A stretch of 64,000 nucleotides of DNA from Cavia porcellus (GCF_034190915.1 NW_026947500.1:22194501-22258500), one strand, 5' to 3'; numbered from the stretch's first letter, positions 26,418 through 38,098 are shown. Numbers and translations: made by a program. The notes: generated from the letters alone by a model not told the origin.

Positions 26418-26610
26418 GTAGCTACTGTTTACCGAATGCCTGTGATGTACTGGACACTACAGCTCAAATCTCACTTACACTACAGCATCTATGCAAGACC
26501 TCTACTATCACCCTCATATTAGAGTTGATTGAATCAATAGTCTGAGAGGCTGAGGAGCTTATCCAAAGCCACACAGAAAGTACTTGGAGAGCTGGGGTAC
26601 AAGCTACATT
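26418..26610 (+). repeat. MIR element
   Basis: GAATGCCTGTGATGTACTGG...CTCACTTACACTACAGC...AGAGGCTGAGGAGCTTATCCAAAGCCACACAGAAAGTACTTGG matches the MIR second half (AAGTAACTTGCCCAAGGTCACACAG). Confidence 0.72.
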
Positions 26611-26947
26611 GCCTATCAAGCCCCAGCTTTTCTGTCTGTGCTAAACTTAGGCCTCAGAATGAGCAGGGTTTTGTTACAATGCAGATGAATTTGCAGAAGC
26701 TGAGAGCTTGAGCTTGCTCCCGACAAGGCAGACTTTCCTTTCTCACCAACAGCTCTCTTACTATAGCTGCCCTTTTTGGCCGGCAGCTTCCGTTATGGTT
26801 TTGGAGTGATAGGGAGACCCTTGAGGGGGCAAAGCATAAAGCGTGTGGGCAAGAGCACTCCTCCTTCAGCTGCATCCAGGAGCAAAACCCATTACCCACT
26901 TGAAGGGAGCAACACGTGTTTTCAGATCACTTTCCTTTAGAAAGGTT

Positions 26948-27085
26948 CAAGGCATCTTATAACCATTATCACTTCACTCCTCATAATATCCTTGTCAAGT
27001 GGGTGTCAACTGCTGCACTGGCATTTTAGCAGATGGAGAAACTGTAGCATAGGAGGGTTCTAGCCAAAGTCAGCACAGACTGAGG
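26948..27085 (+). repeat. MIR element
   Basis: CATCTTATAACCATTATCACTTCACTCCTCATAATATCC...GATGGAGAAACTGTAGC...AGCCAAAGTCAGCACAG follows the MIR order of blocks. It is a second MIR copy within 700 bp. Confidence 0.7.
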
Positions 27086-28959
27086 GCTAAAGAAAAAATT
27101 CCCAGTTTCTAAACTTCAGTATCCATGTAGACATCACCCTGCACCAAGCCTCCCTGGACACTGCTAACACGGAAGAGGATGCTAAACTACCAAGAAAGGT
27201 GCAAGCATGAACTCAGCCACTAAAGCAAACAAACCTACAAACACAAATTAAGGTATGGTAAGTGTCCTTGCCTTGCAAAGAAATGGTAAGGCACCATGGA
27301 AGAATGTTTGGTCTTCAGGAAAGAGATGGACTGCATGTGTTAGGAGTAGGATAACACTTAGGTGGCATTGCTGCTTTGATCATAATTACTGAGATGGCAG
27401 GACAGGGGGATACTTAGGTCTGGGCTTGGATAGGTAGCAGTGGTTAAGCTAAAAGTTTACTTTTTCACATGAAGACGGTCAGAATCTAAGCCAATGGTTC
27501 ATTTTTTCCCTCTGAGATCATGTGGCTTAAATAATCACAACAGACAAGGAGAAGCATTTCCACTTAGGCAGAGCCCAAGCCTGACAGGAAATTACTCTTC
27601 TGCATGTCTGATCACTATGGAAATTAATTTTATACAGATAGCTAAAAAGTACACAGGCTCACGACTGCTCGTCCTCCATATTTACACCAGCCAGCTTACC
27701 CTTCCCGCCTTGTTAGGAAATCTGGCTGGGCCAGTCTCTGGCCTCCTGGGGACGTGGAAGAGCAGGGGGTTTCACCCTCTGGCTGCCAGGCCCTGCTGCA
27801 CTTCCCCAGCCCACAGGGCTGCTTGCTGCTTCTGGGCTACACATGCAGAGGAGAAAATAAATTGGCCACTCTGGCAAGATACTGCTTAGGAAAATAAGCT
27901 GTGTTTCAAGCTAAGAAAGTGACGATTCTTTTCTTCCTAATTTTGAAGTGGAGAGAAATAAACACAAGCTTGTGTGAAAATGGAATTGCACATGCGTATA
28001 TATGCTTGCTCAGGTGATTTGTGAGGTCATTGACGGGGATGGGGAGGTGATTATTAGCTGTATCTGCTACTGTCTCTATCAACCCTTTGCCAATGAAGTG
28101 AAATGTCTTTATCCCTCTTGGCTGTTGTCTTCAGCCTCTCAAGACTTTAAAGATCAGGTTCTATCAGTGTGTCCAAGGAAAGCTCACAGCCTCACCAGCT
28201 GTCACAGAAACTAAATGACAGTTCTAATGAACTGTGGAAGTACAGGTGCCAGGTAGAGGAAAGGCACTGGGAACTTCAGGGCTCTGGGTCTGAGGTGGAA
28301 AGTGGTTCCTGTTCTAGTGTGCAGCTTAATCCTATATGGACTTTTAAATTTCCGTAGTTTACATTTTTAAATTCTCTCTCTGCATGTGGATACACATAGT
28401 GTCCACCTCAAAGCTTTGCACGCAGTTTCTTATTTTCCTGATCAGAATATGGCATTGTGTGCTAGGAGAGAAAATGAGGCCTGCGGATGCAATGTTTGTA
28501 AACAGAGTGCTGCCTACTTCTGTGGGACAGGGCAAGTCCTGGATGACACATGAACATGCACGCACACACACAATGACTGATGAGCAAAAAAAGAGCCAAG
28601 AGCTAGGATGACAGTGGGGCACCAGGCAGGCACAGCACACTGCACCTGACTCCCCAGGGTGCTGTTGGGCCAGGGTGGCTGGGTGGGTGGGGCAGCACCA
28701 AAGACTCCTCTGGATTTCCTTCTAGTGTTTTAGCTTTCTTTTATCTAGTTCTACCTTCAAATACTCTCCTGTTCCATGGACTCCAGGGACAAACAACTGC
28801 CCCCACTGTACGTCCAACACCAATTCACTGTGTCATTAACTGAATGGCCAAGAAAGGTGGGGTTCATTCCTCATGCCTCTGTTCAACTCTCACAGCCAAT
28901 CTGCCAAGTCATGACTGTAGCAACTCTCAATAGTTCTCAGATCTGCTTGTCACACTGAG

Positions 28960-29395
28960 ACCCCAGTGCCACTATCACTGTATCTACCACAACTATAGCT
29001 CTCACATTGTCTCAATCTGCACTGTTCTAGGGGTTTTGAACTGGCCTCCTGACCTCTAGTCCTTCTGCCCCCATCTGCCTTCCACATTGCCCCATCCAAC
29101 CACCCAAGGCATCTTTCCACCCGCTGGTGGCACTCCACTCTACCCCACCCCAAAGCCTGAAGCAGAACACCTTTGCCTGAAGGCTCAAGGCTTCCTTTGT
29201 GCCCTCCGGGACTCTGAATCTCACCAGAGTACTTCCCACACTAATTCTAAAGCCCTGTTTTGTCCCTATCTTCAGTAATCAGCTAGAAGCTTCCTGAGGG
29301 CTGGACATGGGATTTATTCCTCTCTGTTCCCCAGTATCCAGCCCAAAATCTGCTATGGCAGATGCTCAACAGACAATTCTAAGTGAACTGAAGCA
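28960..29395 (+). repeat. L2 3' portion
   Basis: The CT-rich stretch with CTGGCCTCCTGACCTCTAGTCC and CCACATTGCCCCATCC is followed by the L2 tail AGCTTCCTGAGGGCTGGACATGGGATTT...CTGTTCCCCAGTATCCAGCCC...GCAGATGCTCAACAG. The order matches LINE2. Confidence 0.68.
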
Positions 29396-30185
29396 GGAGA
29401 ACAATGCAGAGGCGATGTGACACAGACATGCAAGCTGACTGGTCTGATTTGAAAAGCCTTGCCCTGTTCAGAACAGCTCACGTGCGTAACAGATGTGCCC
29501 AAGGATCAGTTTGCAATCCGGGCCAAAGATTAGAGGCTCTGGGGGGTAGGTGTGGGGCCTTTGGAGACTTAGATAAAATTGGTACAATATGTTGCATAGG
29601 TAATAGGGTAAACAGTCTGTTTTAATAGCCAAACTAGATTCTGACATTAGTAGGCAAGATATTTAAAGTTTTAAAATATATTCTGATATCATTGTTAAGG
29701 TAGATTCACTATGAGGATGAAATCGCCTTAACTTTTCAGGAGGCTTTTTTAAAGGAGACTTAAATCTGCTAAACAAAAATCCTAACTGGGAGAGAGGTAC
29801 CCTGTCCAAGGCTATGAAAAGCTGGTGGTTGGTGGCCACTGTCTTCCACAATCACAACAAGAGTCTCTTTGTCAGCTCACCGTGTTGCTGCAGTAAATAT
29901 TCACGACAATAAAACCCAGGTCCTCCAGAGCCAGGGGGCTCAGGGGCCACCCAAATGAACTCCATATCCTTATTATGAAGGAGATTAAAAGACCTTCCAA
30001 ACCAAAACTGCACTGTGTTGCCTCAGTGAAAATTGTTTATATTTATACCCTAAGAAGTTCTGAAAGAATGCTCAGTTACTGCTCAGAACAGAGCAGTAAC
30101 AGCCTAAGGAGGTAATACACCATATCTATGAGTTTTCTCTTCCCAACACCTTTTGACTTAGTTCCTGTGGAAACTATCCCATTAA

Positions 30186-30295
30186 GGGGCTGGGGATTTA
30201 GCTCAGCGGCATAAGCGCCTGCCTTGCAAGCAGGCAGTCGTGAGTTCGATCCCTGGTACCGATAAAAATGAAAAAGACCAAAAAAAAAAAAAAAA
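30186..30295 (+). mobile_element. Young, near-consensus ID-type SINE
   Basis: The best-preserved copy in the window: GGGGCTGGGGATTTAGCTC head, GCCTGCCTTGCAAGCAGGC anticodon stem-loop, GAGTTCGATCCCTGGTACCG, then ATAAAAATG and an A-run. It is flanked by GAAACTATCCCATT at 30170-30183 and 30296-30309, identical over 14 bp, which implies recent insertion. Confidence 0.97.
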
Positions 30296-30360
30296 GAAAC
30301 TATCCCATTCTATCAGAGGACCTGAAAAGTTACTCAAAAGAAAAGGAAAAAAGAAAAAAA

Positions 30361-30388
30361 AAAATACATATATATATATATATATTTA
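30361..30388. repeat. A-run and (TA)n microsatellite
   Basis: AAAATACATATATATATATATATATTTATATT, just after an A-rich stretch. Confidence 0.92.
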
Positions 30389-30488
30389 TATTTCAGGCTA
30401 TTCTTGACCTGAAAAATAGTGACAACACCTGACCTGATGTTTGTACAAAAACCCTCCTAAGTCTACATTTAAAAAAAAGATGATAAAA

Positions 30489-30560
30489 CTGTACCAGGAA
30501 TTGAACTCAGGACTTTGCACTTGCCAGGCAGGCACTGTGCCACTGAGCTAAATCCTTGGC
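30489..30560 (-). repeat. ID-type SINE, diverged
   Basis: The minus strand reads GCCAAGGATTTAGCTCAGTGG, a CTGCCTGGCAAGTGC middle and a CCTGGTAC end. It is one of four ID copies within 1.2 kb. Confidence 0.88.
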
Positions 30561-30640
30561 AAAGCTCAAACATTTAAAACTTTCCAAATCAAGTTTCAGC
30601 TTCTTGGAGCAGCAAGCAGCCTTTTAAAAACCTAGTTATC

Positions 30641-30729
30641 TGGGGCCAGTGATTTAGCTCATGGCATAAGTGCCTGCCTTGCAAGCACATGGTCATGAGT
30701 TTGATCCCTGATTTAAAAAAAAAAAACTA
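30641..30729 (+). mobile_element. ID-type SINE
   Basis: GGGGCCAGTGATTTAGCTC head, GTGCCTGCCTTGCAAGCAC middle, GAGTTTGATCCCTG end and A-run. The flanks CTAGTTATCT and CTAATTATCT suggest a 10-bp duplication with one mismatch. Confidence 0.9.
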
Positions 30730-31274
30730 ATTATCTTGGATAATTCCTAAGGCCTGTGTGATTTCTGTGGATAAGACTTCTTTCTGCATCAAAAGGCACA
30801 AACATCACAGGTAGTAATAAAGGAAATTATCAAGTATGTTAATTCTATATGCTACACTGGTTTACTTTATGTGTATGTTTCCACTTTTGAAAAAAACTAT
30901 CAACAACACTGTAGAAAACAGAATTTGGAGCCTTTCTGAATGCAAGTTGGAAGATAAGGGAACTTAAATACCTAGAAAACTCTCCACATATTAATGACCC
31001 CCAGATCCTCTCCTGGAGGCAAGAAGCCCTGATACTTCACCCTGAGACACTCAGTTTAGATTGCTTATAAGATAGGATCATCAACATATAGATGACTGTC
31101 ATTGCACAAATTTAACACTGACTGTGTTGAAGAAGTCATTTCCACATTTGGAAATCTGTTATGTGCATAAAAATATAACTAAAACTTAGAGCCAGAAAAG
31201 AGCCCTAAAAGAAAACAACCTCCAAAAACTCAGATTGATGTACCATACAAAACTATCTTTTAAAATTATTAGCA

Positions 31275-31356
31275 AGGGCCAGGGATTTAGCTTAGTGGTG
31301 TAAGCGCCTGCCTGGCAAGTGCAAGGTCATAAGTTTGATCCCTGGTACCAAAATAA
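31275..31356 (+). repeat. ID-type SINE
   Basis: GGGCCAGGGATTTAGCTTAG head, GCGCCTGCCTGGCAAGTGC middle, AGTTTGATCCCTGGTACC end. It lies just upstream of the truncated L1. Confidence 0.9.
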
Positions 31357-31522
31357 AGCCAATGAAGACCACCACTCCAAGAAACCTAATACAATGAATC
31401 CACCAGGTGAGGCAAACAATAAAACAGAAAGGAGAGAAAGGGAACCAACAACAGGAAAATAATATAACAAGGAAAAGTCAATATGTATCAGGTATAATCA
31501 CTAATATGAATGATATCAATTT

Positions 31523-32520
31523 TTTTTAATTTTATTTAAGGAGAAAAGAAAAAAAAAGCAGAGAAAGGGTACAAGTTATACAGATTTGCAGAAAAAAATG
31601 AACAGTAGGAAATCACTAGTTAATGGATTACATATTGTCATCTTAGAAATAATTGTTCAAGTCACAAAATTAAAGCTTGTAAAGTGGACATTCCATCAAT
31701 GATACTGCAAACAGTTCTGTTCAATGATCCAATAAAACTCTGTGATATCATATTCTATCTTATACACTTAAATATACATGCAGTTGTATAGTTTGGAGCA
31801 CTTTCTTTTCCTCTCTTTTGTACAATGACTATTACACATTTTGGGTTTCATTGCTCTCACGGTTCTTATTACTTTTTTGGAAGAGAGTAAAACCAAATGT
31901 GACAGAACAGAATCGGTCAAGTCAAAAGGGTGGACATAATAGATAATGTGAAAACATAATACAAGGTGATCAAGAATGGTTACCATAATGCCTCCTGCTA
32001 TCTCTAATAGAATTGCCTATACCATTAGTTATAATACAATTGAACAAGACAGTAAAGAACAAAACCGACAAAACCAAAACATTGGAGACATTGTAGGTCT
32101 TCAAAAGTAGATAAAAGTCAGCGAGAATGGGCGTTATAATGAATCTCATTATCTTCACAGCTGATGCCTAAATTTTCGAACCTGATACTATCCAGCAAAA
32201 CAGAATAGGGGAACATCAGTCAAAAACAAGATGGTGAGAGTAATACAGGGCTTCAAATCGAGGTAATGGAAAGTCAAAGTGGGTTACTATAATATATCCT
32301 GCTATTTTTTTTCCTTTAATTAAAAGGATAAAAATTTTTAAAAAGTATTAAAAAAGTAAATAATGGAGTGGAGATTGAGATAAAAGAGGGCATAACAACG
32401 AAACAGCACAGATCGAAACATAACCATTTAAGCAGAATAGTGTTTCACCACCAGATAATCCTGACCTAAAAGTAGTTACCATATTGTCTCTTTCCTTGAA
32501 ATCCTTGAGTACAACTTCGA
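31523..32520 (-). mobile_element. 998-bp insert of unrecognised family inside L1 ORF2
   Basis: The L1 text breaks exactly at a 15-bp direct repeat, GAATGATATCAATTT (31508-31522 and 32521-32535), and resumes in register. The insert reads as a retroposed copy on the minus strand: at its low end the minus strand shows CTTAAATAAAATTAAAAAA, a polyadenylation signal followed by a short A-rich end. Inside, diverged repeats recur: GGTTACCATAATGCCTCCTGCTA at 31978, GGGTTACTATAATATATCCTGCT at 32281 and AGTTACCATATTGTCTC at 32475. A fourth, weaker one lies near 32135. I recognise no tRNA or 7SL promoter boxes, no L1 protein and no LTR ends. The short open frames inside it look accidental. The family is unknown to me. 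Confidence 0.75.
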
Positions 32521-33192
32521 GAATGATATCAATTTACCAATCAAAATAAATAGATTGGTAGAACAGATCAAGAAACAAGATCCAGCAATATGCTGCATCC
32601 AAGAAACACATTTAACTTAAAAAGAAATTCACAGACTAAAACTCAAAGGATGAAAAACAATACTCCATAACAAGAAGAATACAGAAAAAATTAGAGGTAG
32701 CTATTTTATTTGCAGACAAAAGCAGATTTCAACCCAAGACTGATCAGAAGAGACAAAGAAGGTCACTACATACTTGTTACAAAAATAATCCAAGAAGACA
32801 TAACAATCATAAACATACATGCACCAAATACACCCAACTATATAAAACAAAGCCTAGTAGGTATGAAGAATCAGATAAGCACCAAAATAATTGTAATATG
32901 GGATTTGAATTCCTCACTGACAGAACTAGACAAAAAAAAAAAAATCAACAAAGAAATATTAGAGCTGAACCAAACATTTGAACAAATAACTTATTAGACA
33001 TCCACAGAGTGTTCCACCCAAAAATAATAGAATACACATTCTTTTCAACAGTATGCAGGACTTTCTCCAAAGTAGACAACAAACTAGCTCATAGAACATG
33101 CTTAAGTAAATGCAAAGGAACTGAAATTATCTTATGCATATTATCAGATCACAGTGCAATGAAATTAGAAATCAATGACAAAAGAAACCACA

Positions 33193-33525
33193 TGTCATGG
33201 TTTATGTCAGTGGCCTCCAAGTCTCATGTAATTATTCATTTGTGATTGGTTCATTGTCTAGCACTTGGATTGGTGGTGTGAGAGCAACACTCACCTAGGG
33301 GTGGAGCCAGGATATGACGTAAGAGCAGGAAGAAGGTGTGTCTCTCTCTGTCTTGCCTATTTGCATTTGCTGTTTGCAACTGCCATGAACTGCAGCCCCA
33401 CCAAGCCACCCTGCCTTGGAGCCAAATGAGTATGGACTGAAACATCCAAGAACTGTAAGAAATAATCATCTCCTTTCTTCATTTTGGGTGTTAGGCATTA
33501 TGTCTCAGCAACAAGTAAAAAGACA
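33193..33525 (+). mobile_element. MaLR-type solo LTR inserted in L1 ORF2
   Basis: 333 bp starting TGTCATGGTTTATG and ending AAAAAGACA, with CTGCCTTGGAGCC, TATGGACTGAAAC and a degraded polyadenylation region. A perfect 5-bp duplication, CCACA (33188-33192 and 33526-33530), flanks it. L1 ORF2 sequence continues on both sides (AATGACAAAAGAAACC before; TACATAAACACATGGAAATT after), so it inserted into an existing L1. Confidence 0.93.
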
Positions 33526-34324
33526 CCACATAAACTACATAAACACATGGAAATTAAATCTCACCCTCCTGAACAACCAAAGGGTCATAGAGAAGAAATT
33601 AGATAGTTTCTACAATTAAAAGAATTGTAGAAAGAATTTGCATTAATTCTACAATTAATGCAAATATGACATATCAGAATTTATGGGACATAAAGCAGTT
33701 CCATGAGGAAAACTGATACATCAAAAAAACAGAACAAGCTCAAATAAATAATTCAGTTTAACTCTCAAGGTTCTAGAAAAAGAAGAGTAACTTAAACCCA
33801 AAGTATGTATGAGGGAGGAAAATAAAAATATCACAACAGAAATTAAGGCAATTAAGACTAAGAAAACAATACAGAGAATCAATGAATTGAAGAGTTGGTT
33901 CTTTGAAAATTACATAAAATAGACAAACCCTTAACAAACTTTATCAAAAACAGGAAAGAAAAAAATCCAGATCCACACAATTATGAATGAAAACAGTTAA
34001 AGCACAATGAATCCTGCAAAAACCCAGAAGATCATCAATACCTACTTTGAGAAATTATACTCTAGTAAGATGAAAAACTCAGGAGAAACTGACAGATTCT
34101 TAGCTACATGTGAATTACCAAAGCTAAATCACAAAGATATAAAAATTTTAAATAACCCATTATCAGTCAATGAAATTCAAGAAGTAATAAAAAAATCAAC
34201 AAAGAAAAGCCCACGTCCTGACAGTTTCACTGCTGAATTCTTCAAGAATTTTAGAAAAGATCAACTTCCACTACTCCTCCAACTCTTTAATAAAATTGAA
34301 AGGGAAGCAATACTCCCAAAGACA

Positions 34325-34355
<31 letters not shown>

Positions 34356-36224
34356 AAACTTTACCCTGATACTAGAAGCAAAGAAAGATCTAAGCACAAA
34401 AAAGAAAACTATAGGTCAATCTTTTTAATGAACATAGACGTAAAAATCCTCAATAAGATGCTGGCAAGTAGAATATATAGAAAAACATTATATACCATGA
34501 ATCACTAGATTCACTCCAGAGAAATAGGGATTGTTTAACATATACAAATCAACAAATCTAATACACATTAGTAAAACCCAAGGACAAAAACCACATGATT
34601 TCAACAGATGCAGAAAAAGTATTTGACAAAATCCAACACTCATTCATAATTTTTAAAAAAACTGTCAGAAAACTAGAATGGGGGTAATTATCTCAATCTG
34701 ATAAAAGCCATCTATGACAAACCAACAGCCAACATCATACTACTAAATGGATAAAAACTGAAAGCTTTAACTCTAAAATCGGGAATGAGATTTAGGGTTG
34801 TTTTTTCTTGTTCCATATAGTTCTGGAAACATTAGCCAGAACAATTAGACAAGAGAATGAAATAAAAGGAATATGGATAAGAAAGGAATAAGTTGCACGA
34901 TCATTATTTGCTGACAACATGATACTCTACATAGAAGACCCAAAATCTTTACCAAAAGACTTCTAGAAAATAATCAAATTCAGTAGTGTAGCTGGATACA
35001 AGTCAACACTCAAAAATCAATAGCATTCCTGTAAACAAGTAACAACGTCATTAAGAGAGAAATTAGGGAAACTATGCCTTTAACAACAGCATCAAGAAAA
35101 ATGAAATATTTAGGAATCAATATAACAAAGGAAGTGAAGGCCTATATTCTGAAACTAGAGAAGGAAAGAGATTGACGAGGCTATCAGATATGGGAAGCTA
35201 TCAGTTGTTCTAGGATAGACAGAACCAATGTAGTGCAAATAGCCATACTTTCAAAACTGTTATACTGATTTAATGTAATCCCAATCAAAGTACCAATAGC
35301 ATACCTTGCAGAACTAGAGAAAACAACCCTAAAATTCATATGGAATCAGAAGAGATGTAGAATAGCAAAAACAATTCTGGGCAACCAGGGTAAGACTGGA
35401 GGCTTCGTGATCCCTGATTTAAAGCTATGCTACAAAGCTACCATGATAAAAACAGCCCATTACTGGCAAAAAAATAAAACAGATCCAAGGATCAATGAAA
35501 TAGAATAGAAGATGCAGAAACAAATCCAAGAACAATTCCAAGCACAGCTATTTTATCTTTGACAAAGGAGTCAAACACCTTTAATGGAAGAAAGACAGCC
35601 TCCTGAAAAAGTGGTGCTGGGAAATCTGAATTTGCACATGCTGAAAATTGCACCTAGACCCACATCTCTCACCATGCATTAAACAATAGAATGGGTCAAA
35701 GATCCAAATATAAAAACAAAAACTAGATCTGCTAGAGGATAGAATAGGTAAAATTCTGGAACACATAGGTATAGGCAAAGACTGTGAACAAAACTCCAAT
35801 TAGACAGGAAATATTAAAATCAATGACTAGGATCACATCAAAAGAGTTAAAAGCATCAAGTCTGTTATATATGTACACCCATGTTTACAGCAGCACAATT
35901 TATAATAGCTAAATCTTGGAAATACCCCACATGCCCACCAACAGATGAAGGGATAAAGATGTATTTATATACCACGCAGTACCACTCCACCATAAGTAGG
36001 GACACACTTGAGTCATCTGTAGGAAAACAGTCATCATGAGACAATAGTCATTTGTAAGAAAATGGGTAAACTTTGAGACCATAGTTTGAAGTGAAATGAG
36101 TTGGACACACAAGTTTAAATATTACATTGTTTTCCTGTGTGAGAAATGTAAAGGGTAAAGAAGTAACGTAGAGAAGGGTAGATATTGGGAAGTAGGAAAA
36201 ACATGTTCAAAGGAGAAAGGGAAC

Positions 36225-36290
36225 AAGGAGAGGGAAGGAAGGGAAGGAAAAGAAAAGAAAAAAAAGAGAATAGAAGGAAAAAAAATGGAA
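36225..36290. repeat. Purine-rich (GGAA/AAAG)n tract in L1 3' UTR
   Basis: GGAAGGAAGGGAAGGAAAAG and further AAAAGAAAAAAAAG. This is the purine tract characteristic of L1 3' UTRs. Confidence 0.88.
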
Positions 36291-36734
36291 ACAAAGCTCT
36301 TGTAAGATGGGAGGGGAAGATGGGTTAAACAGCGGGGAAGAGAATGGGAAAATAAAGAATCAAGATGTATTATATACAGGTATAAATTCCTGGTGGGAAA
36401 AAATAAAAAGAAAAGCAGGGTCCAGGTTTCAAATAAATAATTAAGATTCCCCTTTAATACACAAATATTACTTTTATCATCAACTTTGTTTCAGGGTATT
36501 TACTTGTAGGGTCTTAACATAAGAAATTAGAATTCAACTGGGATTAGTCCACTTCTAAGAAAAGTGCTAAGCCTCCTCTACAAACTCTGTACAGAGCCAA
36601 GCAGCTGAAAATTAAATACTTCCAAAGATGGGGACCTCCTCCCTTGCCAGGGCAGTGAGCCTATGCCGAGGACTAGACTGAAAGCTCCTGAGATACGGCA
36701 CTGCCTACCTAATGCCAGCATGTGCCATCCCACA

Positions 36735-36985
36735 CGCTTAGTGATTTTGGAAAATTAACCTCTGTGAGCTTCAGTTTACCCATTCCTACTAGCAGATACA
36801 AGTCCACCTGGGCTCAAATCCCAGTCCTACCACAGAGAGCATGAGACTTGGGATGGGTACTCAGTCCTTTCCTTGGTAAAACAGGAATAAAATCGTATTT
36901 ATCAAAGAATGCCATTTTGAGTATTCAATGAGCATCTTCATAAAGTAAACAGCAAACACTGATTTCTAATAATCCCTATGATGGC
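36735..36985 (+). repeat. Two adjacent MIR fragments
   Basis: The first, 36735-36785, reads TTAACCTCTGTGAGCTTCAGTTTACCCATTCC. The second, 36808-36985, reads GGGCTCAAATCCCAGTCCTACCAC...GTAAAACAGGAATAAAATCG...TTTTGAGTATTCAATGAG. Both are in the plus direction. Confidence 0.68.
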
Positions 36986-37984
36986 AATGTGGTGATGACG
37001 TCATTATAAGCGCTGAATGGTAACTGCATGTAGACCCTGTATACAGTGCCTGGTACACAGAATTGGTTACGTCATTGTAGTATAGCAGTCATTAACTGAC
37101 TGCGTACTTTATGAACAGATAGCTGCTCCTTTAATCTTCCCTAATGTGGGAGACAACTCCAGTGACTCCCCGTGAATGCAGAACAATTGCTGCAATTTTG
37201 GTTATATGGAGACTGATTTCTTTACACTAACATGTACAGAGCTGGCTATGGTATTTCCTTCTCTCTTCAACTGGCTCTAAGCATTACAAATAATGCTAGC
37301 TGAGGTACTGGTATGTAATCTCTAAAGCCATCAGACAGTCTCCATTTCCTCCCATAGTGCTCTCTGTAAAAGATATGAGCACAGCAGGATGGTAGAGCCA
37401 TCAGCTCCAGGAATGTCAACTGGGTAAGAGCCTCAAGGTAAAGAGGCTATGACTCCTCAGGGTACAAAGGTTTACATATCAGCAACAGCCTCCTAAAACA
37501 ATTCAATTGCTACCTTCATTGAGTTATGCAAATTGATCCTCCTCAGTAACCTTATCTCTGCATTTTGCAGAGATGCTTTTTTCCCTACCTGGCCAGCCAG
37601 CTCAAGTTACTCACGTGGTTCAGCCATCCTCACTGTCACTCATCCCCCACTGTCATCCCCTTCTTCACAAGGTAATAAATTCTGGGAGAGGCCTAGGATC
37701 AGGGCCTTGGTCCACACATCCTCATGGGGATTGGATTTAGGATTCCTTGGTTGCCCTTAACTTGGAATGTGTCTTGGTATCTTTACTCTCACTGTGGGTT
37801 GCATTGGAGGTGGCAGACTGGAATTAACTTGCTGCGATTCCAATAATGTCTCCATCGGATTACAAATATAACTTTTTGGATTGTGAGGAAAACTGGAAAA
37901 GGGATTACAATACTTGGATGACTGTACTCAGTGTTTGGAATTACAATACCTAAGGCCCTGCTAATGAGAGCAGAAAATTGAAAC

Positions 37985-38098
37985 ATGGAGGGATTAAATG
38001 ACTTGCTCCAACTTTAATAGCTGGGAAATAGCAAATCTGAGTTAGGGCCTATGAGAACCTGACTTTACGTCCTAAATTCTTATTGCTACACAGTATTT
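37985..38098 (+). repeat. MIR 3' part
   Basis: GATTAAATGACTTGCTCCAAC...TAGCTGGGAAATAGCAAATCTGAGTTAGGGCC...ACCTGACTTTACGTCC matches the MIR block AAGTAACTTGCCCAAGGTCAC...GCAGAGCTGGGATTCG. Confidence 0.62.

Larger units (their letters stand above)
31370..36420 (+). mobile_element. Degenerate L1 (ORF2 and 3' UTR), 5'-truncated, with two internal insertions
   Basis: The copy starts around the beginning of ORF2 (AACCAACAACAGGAAAATAA...). The endonuclease part appears at 32536-33187 (GATTGGTAGAACAGATCAAGAAACAAG; peptide INIHAPNTPNYI). The reverse transcriptase part begins near 34007 (peptide SPRPDSFTAEFFKNF). The catalytic box near 34907-34920 reads FADN instead of FADD. Many frameshifts and stops are present, plus an A24-type run at 34330-34357. 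Around 35850-35875 the text jumps from the ORF2 C-terminal part to the CAGCAGCACAATTTATAATAGC block, which indicates an internal deletion. The 3' UTR has a purine-rich tract (36170-36300). A 998-bp insert (31523-32520) and a MaLR LTR (33193-33525) split it. Nothing here can encode a working protein. Confidence 0.93.

Noticed and set aside
31768..32158. Two overlapping minus frames in the 998-bp insert
   Set aside because: Different frames, short, no motif; more likely incidental in a non-coding retroposon.
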